Part shown: piece after piece, positions 1 to 7,704 of the stretch
How positions within the stretch are numbered: position 1 is the stretch's first letter
Layout of the letters: every line of letters starts with the position of its first letter
Assembly (NCBI GenBank): GCA_955652625.1
Contig: CATPBM010000255.1
Span: forward strand, 1-7,704
DNA from: an uncultured Steroidobacteraceae bacterium
GTDB taxonomy: Bacteria; Pseudomonadota; Gammaproteobacteria; Steroidobacterales; Steroidobacteraceae
Reading direction: 5' to 3'
Length of the DNA stretch: 7,704 nt
The notes under the pieces: generated by a model
Told to the model about the DNA's origin: nothing
Database searches by the model: none
Seen by the model: the letters and a program-made list of their open reading frames with translations, nothing else
Position numbers and translations under genes: made by a program

Positions 1-1103
1 GTCACCGAGCCAGGAGCGCAATCTCGAGAAGCTCACCGACAGGCGCGTGCTCGATCGTAACGGTCTGATCCTTGATATCTTCGCGCAGCGCGCCCGCAGC
101 TTCGAAGGCAAGCTCGAAGTGGAGCTCGCGCAGCTGAAGCACATCGCGAGCCGTCTGGTGCGCGGCTGGACGCATCTGGAGCGCCAGAAGGGTGGTATCG
201 GTCTGCGTGGCCCGGGCGAGACGCAGCTCGAGACCGACCGGCGCATCATCGGGCAGCGCGTGCGCGTGCTCACCCGGCGCCTCGCGAAGATCAAACAGCA
301 ACGCGAAACCGGGAGGCAGATGCGTGCCGAGATTCCGGTGCCCTCGCTGGCGCTCGTCGGCTACACGAACGCCGGCAAATCGACCTTGTTCCGCGCGCTC
401 ACCGGGGCAGACGCCTATATCGCGGATCAGCTGTTCGCCACTCTCGACCCGACGGTGCGGCGCGTGACGCTCCCGGGCGGCACGGCGGTGGTGGCCGCCG
501 ACACGGTGGGTTTTATCCGCGCGCTGCCCCCACGAGCTGGTCGCGGCTTTTCAATCGACGCTAACCGAGGCGCGCGCAGCCACCCTGCTGCTGCACGTAG
601 TGGACGCGAGCAACCCGCGGCGCGATGAGCAGATCGCGCAGGTCGATGCGGTACTGGAGGAGATCGGCGCGAGCGCCATCCCGCAGATCCTCGTTTACAA
701 CAAGATCGACCGGCTCGAGGCGCCCGCGCGCATCGATCGCGACGCCGACGGGCGCGCCACCGCCGTGTGGATTTCCGCCGCCAAACGCTCAGGGATGGAC
801 CTGCTCGCCGCCGCGGTGGCCCAGCGGCTGGCGCGCTTCGCACGCCGCGCGCGCGTGCGCGTGCCCGCCAGCGCCGGTGCGCTGCGCTCGCGCCTGTACG
901 CCGCGCAGGCGGTGCGCTCGGAAGTCAGCGCCGATGACGGCTCGATCGAGCTGGCGGTGGAGCTTCCGGATCTGGAACTCCTGCAATTGGCGCGCACCGC
1001 GGGCGTGCAAATACTCGAGGTGCAGGGAGCGGACGCGCCTTGCCCGCCGGCGGGGGCCTACCTACAATCGACCGCCCTCTTGAGCGCGACCAAGCTGCGC
1101 TGA
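1..1103 (+). CDS. hflX: Ribosome-associated GTPase HflX, 5'-partial and frameshifted
   Basis: HflX binds the 50S subunit and, as known for the family, splits stalled or hibernating ribosomes using GTP. The open frame enters from the left edge (phase from base 2, reading [11 protein letters not shown]), so the start and the first part of the N-terminal domain are missing. About 366 residues are visible, against about 426 in E. coli. Recognisable parts are the HflX-specific block with [11 protein letters not shown] and [18 protein letters not shown] (up to about base 245), the G1 P-loop GYTNAGKST (359-385), the switch region [10 protein letters not shown], the G3 motif DTVGF, and the G4 motif NKID (699-710). 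Just after [10 protein letters not shown] the frame shifts: the expected [27 protein letters not shown] is read in a frame starting at 531. The second part then runs cleanly to TGA 1101-1103. As written, the product would lose G4 and the C-terminus. A sequencing error and a true mutation are both possible. The identity is certain. Confidence 0.93.
527..531 (+). other. Single-base frameshift (surplus C in a C5 run) within hflX
   Basis: Before this run hflX is read in the frame of base 2, and after it in the frame of base 531. Four C residues would give the conserved Leu-Pro-His-Glu-Leu, whereas the five present give Leu-Pro-Pro-Arg-Ala. Both flanking frames match HflX right up to the run, so the fault can be placed within it. 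A homopolymer in GC-rich DNA is a typical place for an indel error. Confidence 0.85.
1040..1068 (+). promoter_or_regulatory. Putative sigma70 promoter for hflKC and downstream genes
   Basis: TTGCCC at 1040-1045 (4 of 6 matches to TTGACA when aligned, with the TTG intact) is followed by a 17-bp spacer and TACAAT at 1063-1068 (5 of 6 to TATAAT). An AT-rich hexamer of this kind stands out in such GC-rich sequence. Transcription would start near 1075, giving a leader of about 44 nt before the hflK ATG. The promoter sits inside the hflX 3' coding end, so hflKC could be expressed separately from the upstream hfq/hflX transcript. This is a pattern match only. Confidence 0.5.
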
Positions 1104-1118
1104 CATCGCGCAACGCCT

Positions 1119-2228
1119 ATGGCCTGGAATCAACCAAGCGGACCGAACAACCAGTGGGGACGGCGCCCGGGTCAGGGCGGTCCCGACCTCGATGAGCGCC
1201 TCAAGAGCTGGCAGCGCAAGCTCGAGTCGCTGCTGCGCCCGGGCGGCCGCGGTGGGGACAGCGGTTCGATGTTTTTGATTGCGGTGCTTGCGGCCATCGC
1301 GGTATGGCTGTGGACCGGGCTCTACCAAGTGAAGCAGGCCGAGCGCGGGATCGTGCAGCGCTTCGGCCGGCTGGTCGCGGTGAATCAACAGGGTCTGCAC
1401 TGGCGGGTTCCCTGGCCGATCGAGAGCGTCACCATAGTCAATGTCGCGAGCATCAACTCCAGCGACTTCAAGTCGCGCGTGCTCACCTCCGACGTCAACC
1501 TCGTCGACCTGCACTTCGCGGTGCAATACCAGTTCACGGATCCGGTGAAAAAGCTCTTCAGGGTGCGCGAGCCGGAGGCAAGTCTGACCCAGGTGTCCGA
1601 GAGCTCGATCCGCGAGATCGTGGGCCGCAGCACGCTCGATGACCTTTTGGTCGGCTCGACGCGCCCGGAGATCACCCGGCGCACCAAGGACCTAATCCAG
1701 CACACGCTCGAGTACTACAACTCCGGCATCACGGTCACGACCGTCAACCTCGAGGACGTGCAGGTCCCGGATGCGGTGATTCCCTCGCAGCGCGATGCCA
1801 ACAAGGCACAGGCTGACAAGGAGCGCTTCACCCTGGAGTCCGAAGCCTATGCCAACGGCATCATCCCGGTGGCACAGGGCGCCGCCGCGCGCATACAGCA
1901 GGACGCCCAGGCCTACAAGGCGCAGGTCACGGCGCTCGCGGAAGGGCACGCCGCGCGCTTCTCGCAGCTTCAGGGCGCCTACGCGCAGGCGCCCGAAGTC
2001 ACGCGCCGGCGCATGTACATGGATGCGCTCGAGGGCGTGCTGGGGCGCTCTCACAAGGTGCTGATCGACGGTCACGCCGGCAATAACCTCATCTACCTGC
2101 CCATCGACAAGCTTCTGGAGAAGAGCGTCGGGCGCGAGTCGGAGCAGACTTCGGAGCCCACCGCGAGCAGCGCAGCGAAGGACCAGGAACAGGTCACGGT
2201 CGAAGCCCGCGGGCGGGCAGAGCGCTGA
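1119..2228 (+). CDS. hflK: FtsH protease activity modulator HflK
   Basis: HflK forms with HflC a large membrane cage that encloses the AAA+ protease FtsH and limits its degradation of membrane proteins. The 369-residue protein has a polar Gly/Arg-rich N-terminus beginning MAWNQPSGPNNQW, typical of HflK. One transmembrane helix follows at about residues 51-69 (MFLIAVLAAIAVWLWTGLY). The SPFH/band-7 domain starts at about residue 70 (VKQAERGIVQRFGRL). Next is an Ala/Gln/Glu-rich helical, probably coiled-coil, stretch at about 225-290 containing EAYANGIIP, then the family block RRRMYMDALEGVL. It is shorter than E. coli HflK (419), mainly at the termini, and has a charged tail after about residue 335. 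The ATG at 1119 is 15 bp after the hflX stop. No good Shine-Dalgarno sequence is visible, but the N-terminal sequence supports this start. The stop overlaps the hflC start by one base (TGATG), which suggests translational coupling. Confidence 0.96.
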   Translation: MAWNQPSGPNNQWGRRPGQGGPDLDERLKSWQRKLESLLRPGGRGGDSGSMFLIAVLAAIAVWLWTGLYQVKQAERGIVQRFGRLVAVNQQGLHWRVPWPIESVTIVNVASINSSDFKSRVLTSDVNLVDLHFAVQYQFTDPVKKLFRVREPEASLTQVSESSIREIVGRSTLDDLLVGSTRPEITRRTKDLIQHTLEYYNSGITVTTVNLEDVQVPDAVIPSQRDANKAQADKERFTLESEAYANGIIPVAQGAAARIQQDAQAYKAQVTALAEGHAARFSQLQGAYAQAPEVTRRRMYMDALEGVLGRSHKVLIDGHAGNNLIYLPIDKLLEKSVGRESEQTSEPTASSAAKDQEQVTVEARGRAER

Positions 2229-3112
2229 TGAGCTCGCGGCTGTTCCCGCTGTTCATCGCGCTCGGCGTGCTGCTGGTGCTGGCGGCGTTCTCGCTGTTCT
2301 CGGTGAACGAGACGGAGTTCGCCATCCGCACCGAATTCGGCGCGATCCTCGGCATGAACTACCGTCCCGGGCTGCATATGAAGTGGCCGCTTGACGTGGT
2401 GACCAAGTTCGACAAGCGCATTCTTTCCGAGTCCTACACCGGCGAGACCTTCCTCACCAACGACGGCCGCGGCCTGATCGTGGACTTCTACGTCAAGTGG
2501 CGCGTGAAGGATCCGGCGCTCTACTACACTGCGACCGGTGGCCGCGAGGAGCTGGCCGGTGAGCGCCTGGCGGAGATCGTCAAGGACGGCATCAAGAGCG
2601 TGGTGGCGCAGCGTACGCTCCAGCAGATCGTGTCCGCGGAACGCGCCGCCGTGACCGGGGAGATGTTCGGGCAGGCGAGCCGCAATGCCGCCGGCCTGGG
2701 CGTGGACCTGGTGGATGTACGCGTGCAGCGTATCGACCTGCCTGACGAAGTGGCGGCGCGCGTGTACGAGAGCATGAAGCAGAACTTCGCCAAGACTGCA
2801 AGCCGCCTGCGTGCCGAAGGACAAAGCGCCAGCGCGACCATCCGCGCCACCGCCGAGCGCCAGCGCACCGTGATTCTCGCCAACGCCGAGCGCGATGCGC
2901 TGCGCATTCGTGGCGAAGGCGATTCCGTGGCGTCCCAGACCTATGCGCGCGCCTACTCGAGAGACCCGGAGTTCTATGCCTTCTACCGCAGTCTGCAGGC
3001 CTACGAGCGCTCGCTCGGCAGGGAAGGCGATCTGCTGGTGTTGACACCCGACGGAGAATTCTTCAAGTACCTGAAGGATTCGGCGAAGTCGGGCGCACCG
3101 CAGCGGCGTTAG
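2228..3112 (+). CDS. hflC: FtsH protease activity modulator HflC
   Basis: HflC is the partner of HflK in the inner-membrane HflKC complex that regulates FtsH. The 294-residue protein has an N-terminal transmembrane helix at about residues 5-24 (LFPLFIALGVLLVLAAFSLF). The SPFH/band-7 domain follows, starting SVNETEFAIRTEFGAIL, with PGLHMKWPLD and the conserved YVKWRVKDP. A charged helical region rich in Arg, Ala and Glu comes next (SRLRAEGQSASATIRATAE). The C-terminal block is typical of the family: YAFYRSLQAYERS, LLVLTPDGEFFKYLK. Its length is close to the E. coli protein (334). Family knowledge places the bulk of HflC in the periplasm. The ATG shares its A with the hflK TGA, so the two are almost certainly co-translated, as in other hflKC pairs. 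A purine-rich GCAGAG at 2217-2222 could serve as a weak ribosome-binding site. The frame is intact and nothing is unusual. Confidence 0.97.
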   Translation: MSSRLFPLFIALGVLLVLAAFSLFSVNETEFAIRTEFGAILGMNYRPGLHMKWPLDVVTKFDKRILSESYTGETFLTNDGRGLIVDFYVKWRVKDPALYYTATGGREELAGERLAEIVKDGIKSVVAQRTLQQIVSAERAAVTGEMFGQASRNAAGLGVDLVDVRVQRIDLPDEVAARVYESMKQNFAKTASRLRAEGQSASATIRATAERQRTVILANAERDALRIRGEGDSVASQTYARAYSRDPEFYAFYRSLQAYERSLGREGDLLVLTPDGEFFKYLKDSAKSGAPQRR

Positions 3113-3135
3113 CTCAACGCCGCGAGCTGGAGCGG

Positions 3136-4642
<1,507 letters not shown>

Positions 4643-4693
4643 AGCGCGATTAGCGGCACGCGCGCGGCACCGGCGGCGCGCCTGACGCTGGCA

Positions 4694-6355
4694 GTGATCA
4701 TTCTCATGGCCGGGTTGCTCGCCGCGGGCTGCTGGGGCATCTATTCCAACACCTGGGACGAGCCGGAACATCTCGCGGCCGGTGTCGAGCTTCTCGACCA
4801 GGGCAAGTACGAGTACGACACCGAGCATCCGCCGCTCGCACGGGTGCTGCTCGCGCTCGGCCCGTATCTCGCCGGGGCGCACGCCTTCGGCACGCCGCCT
4901 CCGGACGGCACGCGCGAAGGCGTCGACATCCTGTACGAGCAGGGACACTACTGGCGCTATCTCACGCTCGCGCGCACGGGGATGCTGCCGTTCCTCGCGC
5001 TGCTGCTGTTCACCACCTGGCTGTGGGCACGACGTCTGCTGGGTTCGGAGAGCGCAGCACTGCTCGCGGTGCTGCTGCTCGTCTCGGTGCCGCCGGTTCT
5101 GGGACATGGCGCGCTCGCCAGCCTCGATGTAGCGGCGGCCGCGACCATCCTGCTCGCGCTCTATGCCCTGCAGCGCTGGCTGGTCAGCGCGGACCTGCGC
5201 GATGCAGCCTGGTTTGGTCTCGCCGCAGGAGTGGCAGTGGCGACGAAGTTCTCGGCCGTACCGTTCGTCGGCCTCGCGCTCGTGACGCTGGCTGTCGTGC
5301 AGGCGGCCGTGCGCTGGCGGACGGCAGCACTTGCGACGCGCCAGGCCTCGCCGCTGGCCGGCGCGCCCGTGCGCACGCATCTTGCCGGGCTCGCGGTCGC
5401 CACCCTAGTCGCGCTGCTGGCGCTGTTCGCCGCGTATGGGCCGCGCGCTGACAACCCCGCGGGCGTGGCGCTGCGCTTCAACTGGGCGGTGTCCTACCTG
5501 CTGCAGCAGCACGGCCTCGATCATCAGCTGGGCGTGCTGCTGGCGCATCTGTGGCTGCCGCGGGAATACAAGGATCTCGTCAACGGCGTGGTGGCGGTCA
5601 AGGCTCACAACGATACCGGCCACCTGGCGTACCTCCTGGGCCAGGTGAGCCTGACGGGGTGGTGGTATTTCTATCTGGTGGCGCTCGCGGTGAAGACGCC
5701 GATCCCGCTGCTCGTGGCCGGGCCCTTGGGTCTGGCCTGGCTGGCGCGCGACGGCTGGCGCAACCGCGACGCGTGGGCGCTCGCGCCGGCGGTGCTGACT
5801 GTCACCATCCTCGTGTTCGCCAGCGTGTTCAGCCGCATCAACATAGGCATCCGTCACATCCTGGTGCTGTACCCGTTCTTTGCCCTCGGCGCCGCCTACC
5901 TCCTGCAGCAGGCGTGGGGGGCCTGGCGGGCGCGCAGCAACCTGCGCAGGGCGCTGGCGGGCGCCGCCATGCCGCTGCTCCTGCTGCTGTGGCAGCTGAG
6001 CACGTTGTGGAGGGCGTATCCGGACTACCTGCCGTACTTCAACGAGGCGGTCGCTCATCCGGAGCGTGTGTTGGTCGATTCCGATCTCGACTGGGGCCAG
6101 GACCTGAGGCGTCTGGAGGTGCGGGCGGCGCAGCTGCGGATCCCGCGCCTGAGCCTTGCTTACCGCGGGACCGCCGACCTCGCACGCGAGCCGCTACCGC
6201 CGCTCGTCATTCTGCCGCCGCGCCAACCGGCCACGGGCTGGGTGGCAGTCTCGCAGCTCGCACGCACGCGCAATCCTGCCGACTACGCGTGGCTGTCCGC
6301 CTGGAAGCCCGTGGAGCGCATCGGCAAGACCATCGATCTGTATTACGTGCCCTGA
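4694..6355 (+). CDS. GT-C family membrane glycosyltransferase (PMT/ArnT-like, GT39-type)
   Basis: This is a polytopic protein of 553 residues from the GTG start, with about 10-11 hydrophobic helices by eye. It belongs to the PMT_2-like glycosyltransferases, which transfer a sugar from a polyprenyl-phosphate carrier on the outer face of the inner membrane; the acceptor is unknown. Supporting motifs are the first-loop acidic pair in TWDEPEH (Asp22, Glu23), EHPPLARVLLAL shortly after, and ASLDVAAAATILLALYAL. GHLAYLLGQ (from residue 309) precedes GWWYFYLVALAVKTPIPLL (from residue 322), and DSDLDWGQDL (from residue 462) begins the soluble C-terminal part. The last three blocks recur in bacterial proteins annotated as family 39 glycosyltransferases. 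The start is doubtful. The frame is open back to the purA stop, and the GTG would cut the first helix short. A CTG at 4640 with GGAG at 4628-4631 (8-nt spacing) would add 18 residues and give a complete, positively charged N-terminus. It may be co-transcribed with purA. Family confidence is high, exact substrate unknown. Confidence 0.85.
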   Translation: MIILMAGLLAAGCWGIYSNTWDEPEHLAAGVELLDQGKYEYDTEHPPLARVLLALGPYLAGAHAFGTPPPDGTREGVDILYEQGHYWRYLTLARTGMLPFLALLLFTTWLWARRLLGSESAALLAVLLLVSVPPVLGHGALASLDVAAAATILLALYALQRWLVSADLRDAAWFGLAAGVAVATKFSAVPFVGLALVTLAVVQAAVRWRTAALATRQASPLAGAPVRTHLAGLAVATLVALLALFAAYGPRADNPAGVALRFNWAVSYLLQQHGLDHQLGVLLAHLWLPREYKDLVNGVVAVKAHNDTGHLAYLLGQVSLTGWWYFYLVALAVKTPIPLLVAGPLGLAWLARDGWRNRDAWALAPAVLTVTILVFASVFSRINIGIRHILVLYPFFALGAAYLLQQAWGAWRARSNLRRALAGAAMPLLLLLWQLSTLWRAYPDYLPYFNEAVAHPERVLVDSDLDWGQDLRRLEVRAAQLRIPRLSLAYRGTADLAREPLPPLVILPPRQPATGWVAVSQLARTRNPADYAWLSAWKPVERIGKTIDLYYVP

Positions 6356-6370
6356 CAGGCGCGGAGCGCA

Positions 6371-7513
6371 TCAAATTGTCGGCACCGCCGCACGCAGGCG
6401 CGTGATGCGAGCGAGCGGCGGGGGATGCGAGTAGTAAAATGCCGCATACACCGGATCGGGTGTCAGGGTGCTCGCGTTGTCGCGGTGCAGCTTGACGAGC
6501 GCGGTGGCGAGCTCCGCGGCACTGGCGTAGCGGGTAGCGAACGCGTCGGCCTCGAACTCGTGGCGGCGCGACCAGAGCGCGCCCAGAGGGGTCACGAAAA
6601 AAGCGAATGCCGGCATCGCGAGCATGAACAGCAGCAGCGCCGCGTGCGTGGAGCGCACCGGCACCCCGAGCGCGGCGTAAAAGCCGGGCTGCCTGGCGAG
6701 CCAGCCGAGCACTGCGAGCCCCAGGAAGGTGGTGGCGATCGAGAGCAGCAGACGCTTGCGCACGTGCTTCAGGCGGAAGTGCCCGAGCTCGTGTGCCAGC
6801 ACCGCCTCAACCTCCGGGTGACCCAGCCGCTCGAGCAGGGTGTCGAAGAACACGATGCGCTTGTGGCGGCCGATGCCGGTGAAGTACGCATTGCCGTGGC
6901 TCGAGCGCCGCGAGTTATCGACGACGAACACCCCCTTGGAGGCAAAGCCGCAGCGCGCGAGCAGCGTCTCGATGCGCCCCTTCAGCGCCTGGTCCTCGAG
7001 CGGGGAGAAGCGGTTGAAGAGCGGGGCAATGAATGCAGGCCACGCCCAGGCCATGAGGAACATCACCGCGAGCCACAGACCCCATGCCCATACCCACCAC
7101 CAGCGGCCCGCGCGCTCCATCAGCAGCAGCGTTCCGATCAACAGCGGACCGCCGATCAGCACGGCGAGCGCGAGACTCTTGCCCAGATCGGCGATGAACA
7201 GCGCCGGGGCGGTGCGATTGAAACCAAAGCGCGCCTCGAGTCCGAAGGTACGCCATACTGCCAGGGGCAGGTTGACCAGCTGGATGACGAGCGCGACGCT
7301 GGCGATCACCGCCACGCCTAGCCAGGGTTGCGCGAGCGGCGTATGGCGCCACACTCCATCCAGCGCGGCGATTCCGCCTCCCACCGTCAGGGCGAGAATG
7401 AGCGCCGCGTCCACCACCGTGCCGATTCGCCCGAAGCGCACCTTGGCGATGGTGTAGTCGGCCGCCTTACGGTGCTCCTCCGCCGTGACGCTGTCGGCAA
7501 ACGGCCCGGGCAC
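6371..7513 (-). CDS. M48 family zinc metalloprotease (Ste24/CAAX protease-like), N-terminus truncated
   Basis: This is an integral-membrane zinc endopeptidase of the Ste24-like M48 group; bacterial members are thought to act in membrane protein turnover. From a GTG at 7513 it has 380 residues. The N-terminal M48_N-type region begins [20 protein letters not shown] and is followed by several hydrophobic helices. The zinc site is HELGH (residues 241-245, bases 6779-6793) with the distal Glu ligand in [12 protein letters not shown] (Glu319). NAYFTGIG and [11 protein letters not shown] precede the active site, and SHPPPLARI near the C-terminus is characteristic. Relatives usually carry another 30-40 residues with a first transmembrane helix before the AVP-x-x-FA block. 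Here that space is occupied by an acyl-CoA dehydrogenase C-terminus in another frame. The open frame continues to 7693, but that extension is not M48 sequence. The GTG has only a poorly spaced GGGG before it. The family call is secure; start and functionality are doubtful. Confidence 0.9.
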   Translation of the reverse strand: MPGPFADSVTAEEHRKAADYTIAKVRFGRIGTVVDAALILALTVGGGIAALDGVWRHTPLAQPWLGVAVIASVALVIQLVNLPLAVWRTFGLEARFGFNRTAPALFIADLGKSLALAVLIGGPLLIGTLLLMERAGRWWWVWAWGLWLAVMFLMAWAWPAFIAPLFNRFSPLEDQALKGRIETLLARCGFASKGVFVVDNSRRSSHGNAYFTGIGRHKRIVFFDTLLERLGHPEVEAVLAHELGHFRLKHVRKRLLLSIATTFLGLAVLGWLARQPGFYAALGVPVRSTHAALLLFMLAMPAFAFFVTPLGALWSRRHEFEADAFATRYASAAELATALVKLHRDNASTLTPDPVYAAFYYSHPPPLARITRLRAAVPTI

Positions 7514-7704
7514 TGCCCCGCGATGGCGCGCGAGATGACAAGCCGCTGGATCTCCGCCGTGCCCTCCCAGATCTGGTAGATCTTCGCGTCCCGGAACCAC
7601 TTCTCGACCGGGTACTCCTTGATGTAGCCGTAGCCGCCGAGCACCTGGATGGCGTCGGTCGTCACCTCCATCGCGACGTCCGCCGCGAAGCACTTGGCCA
7701 TCGA
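7387..7704 (-). CDS. Acyl-CoA dehydrogenase, C-terminal fragment with aberrant read-through tail
   Basis: The gene enters from the right edge. Acyl-CoA dehydrogenases are FAD enzymes that oxidise acyl-CoA at the alpha-beta bond and pass electrons to ETF. The visible end holds the conserved C-terminal helices: [38 protein letters not shown], then [21 protein letters not shown]. The Glu in WEGT (bases 7564-7566) aligns with the catalytic base in the family (YEGT of medium-chain dehydrogenase). Family members normally stop within a few residues of this point. Here there is no stop: the frame runs on for about 43 further residues, Arg/Ser/Pro-rich and meaningless, to TGA at 7387-7389. That tail is the out-of-frame reading of the M48 protease gene. 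The real gene was therefore probably cut and rejoined near 7516-7531. Substrate chain length cannot be told from this fragment. Confidence 0.88.
   Translation of the reverse strand, partial: SMAKCFAADVAMEVTTDAIQVLGGYGYIKEYPVEKWFRDAKIYQIWEGTAEIQRLVISRAIAGQCPGRLPTASRRRSTVRRPTTPSPRCASGESARWWTRRSFSP
7516..7531 (-). other. Probable recombination or chimera junction between acyl-CoA dehydrogenase and M48 protease
   Basis: Dehydrogenase similarity lasts through ...VISRAIA in one frame, and protease similarity begins at ...[11 protein letters not shown] in another frame. Both endpoints fall in the same GC-rich bases (GCGCGCCATCGCGGGG on the minus strand). A junction in short shared sequence would remove the dehydrogenase stop and the protease start plus first helix in a single event. 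The exact breakpoint cannot be fixed by eye. Confidence 0.6.

Noticed and set aside
600..1103. A separate gene starting at the ATG at 627 or alternative starts near 600
   Set aside because: The frame is conserved HflX sequence from 531 onward, so it is the downstream half of frameshifted hflX, not an independent gene.
2093..2824. Minus-strand open frame (243 codons) opposite hflK/hflC
   Set aside because: It is antisense to strongly conserved HflC and to the HflK tail, with only shadow-type composition.
6425..7321. Plus-strand open frame (298 codons) opposite the M48 protease
   Set aside because: The opposite strand carries HELGH, EFEAD and other M48 motifs; this frame is low-complexity Arg/Glu/Gln/His with no recognisable domain.
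7514..7693. N-terminal extension of the M48 frame to an ATG at 7693
   Set aside because: These 60 residues are the acyl-CoA dehydrogenase C-terminus read in the wrong frame (Gly/Arg-rich); the conserved frame there is the dehydrogenase one.

Overview
The window is ordinary-looking chromosomal DNA from a GC-rich bacterium with uniform codon use. Gene order and protein sequences fit a Proteobacterium, most likely a high-GC gammaproteobacterium. The hflX-hflK-hflC-DUF2065-purA order matches the gammaproteobacterial hfq/hflX/hflKC/yjeT/purA neighbourhood. This placement rests on recognised families and synteny, not on a search.

Layout on the + strand: (1) 1-1103, the 3' part of hflX, a ribosome-associated GTPase. 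Its 5' end lies outside the window, and one surplus C in a run of five breaks the frame at 527-531. (2) A good sigma70-type promoter candidate (TTGCCC, 17 bp, TACAAT) lies inside the hflX 3' end and would drive what follows. (3) hflK (1119-2228) and hflC (2228-3112) share one base and encode the two SPFH/band-7 membrane proteins that regulate the FtsH protease. (4) A 64-residue DUF2065 membrane protein (YjeT family, 3136-3330). (5) purA, adenylosuccinate synthetase (3341-4636). (6) A polytopic GT-C family glycosyltransferase (4694-6355, perhaps starting upstream at 4640), in the same orientation and directly after purA.

On the - strand, converging with only 15 bp between, is a Ste24-like M48 zinc metalloprotease (6371 to about 7513). 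Upstream of it, running off the right edge, is the C-terminal end of an acyl-CoA dehydrogenase. These two genes meet abnormally. The dehydrogenase has no stop codon at its usual C-terminus and reads on out of frame into the protease gene. The protease lacks the membrane segment and start expected at its N-terminus. Family resemblance for the two switches over within about 16 bp. This looks like a deletion or assembly chimera joining two genes.

Functionally, HflX (ribosome rescue), HflKC with FtsH, and a Ste24-like membrane protease all bear on translation and membrane protein quality control. PurA makes AMP from IMP, and the glycosyltransferase probably adds a sugar from a polyprenyl-phosphate carrier to an unknown envelope acceptor. 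I found no mobile element, CRISPR array, tRNA/rRNA or defence-like cassette, and no gene-free stretch longer than about 60 bp. The points most worth checking are the dehydrogenase/protease junction, the hflX frameshift, and the start of the glycosyltransferase.
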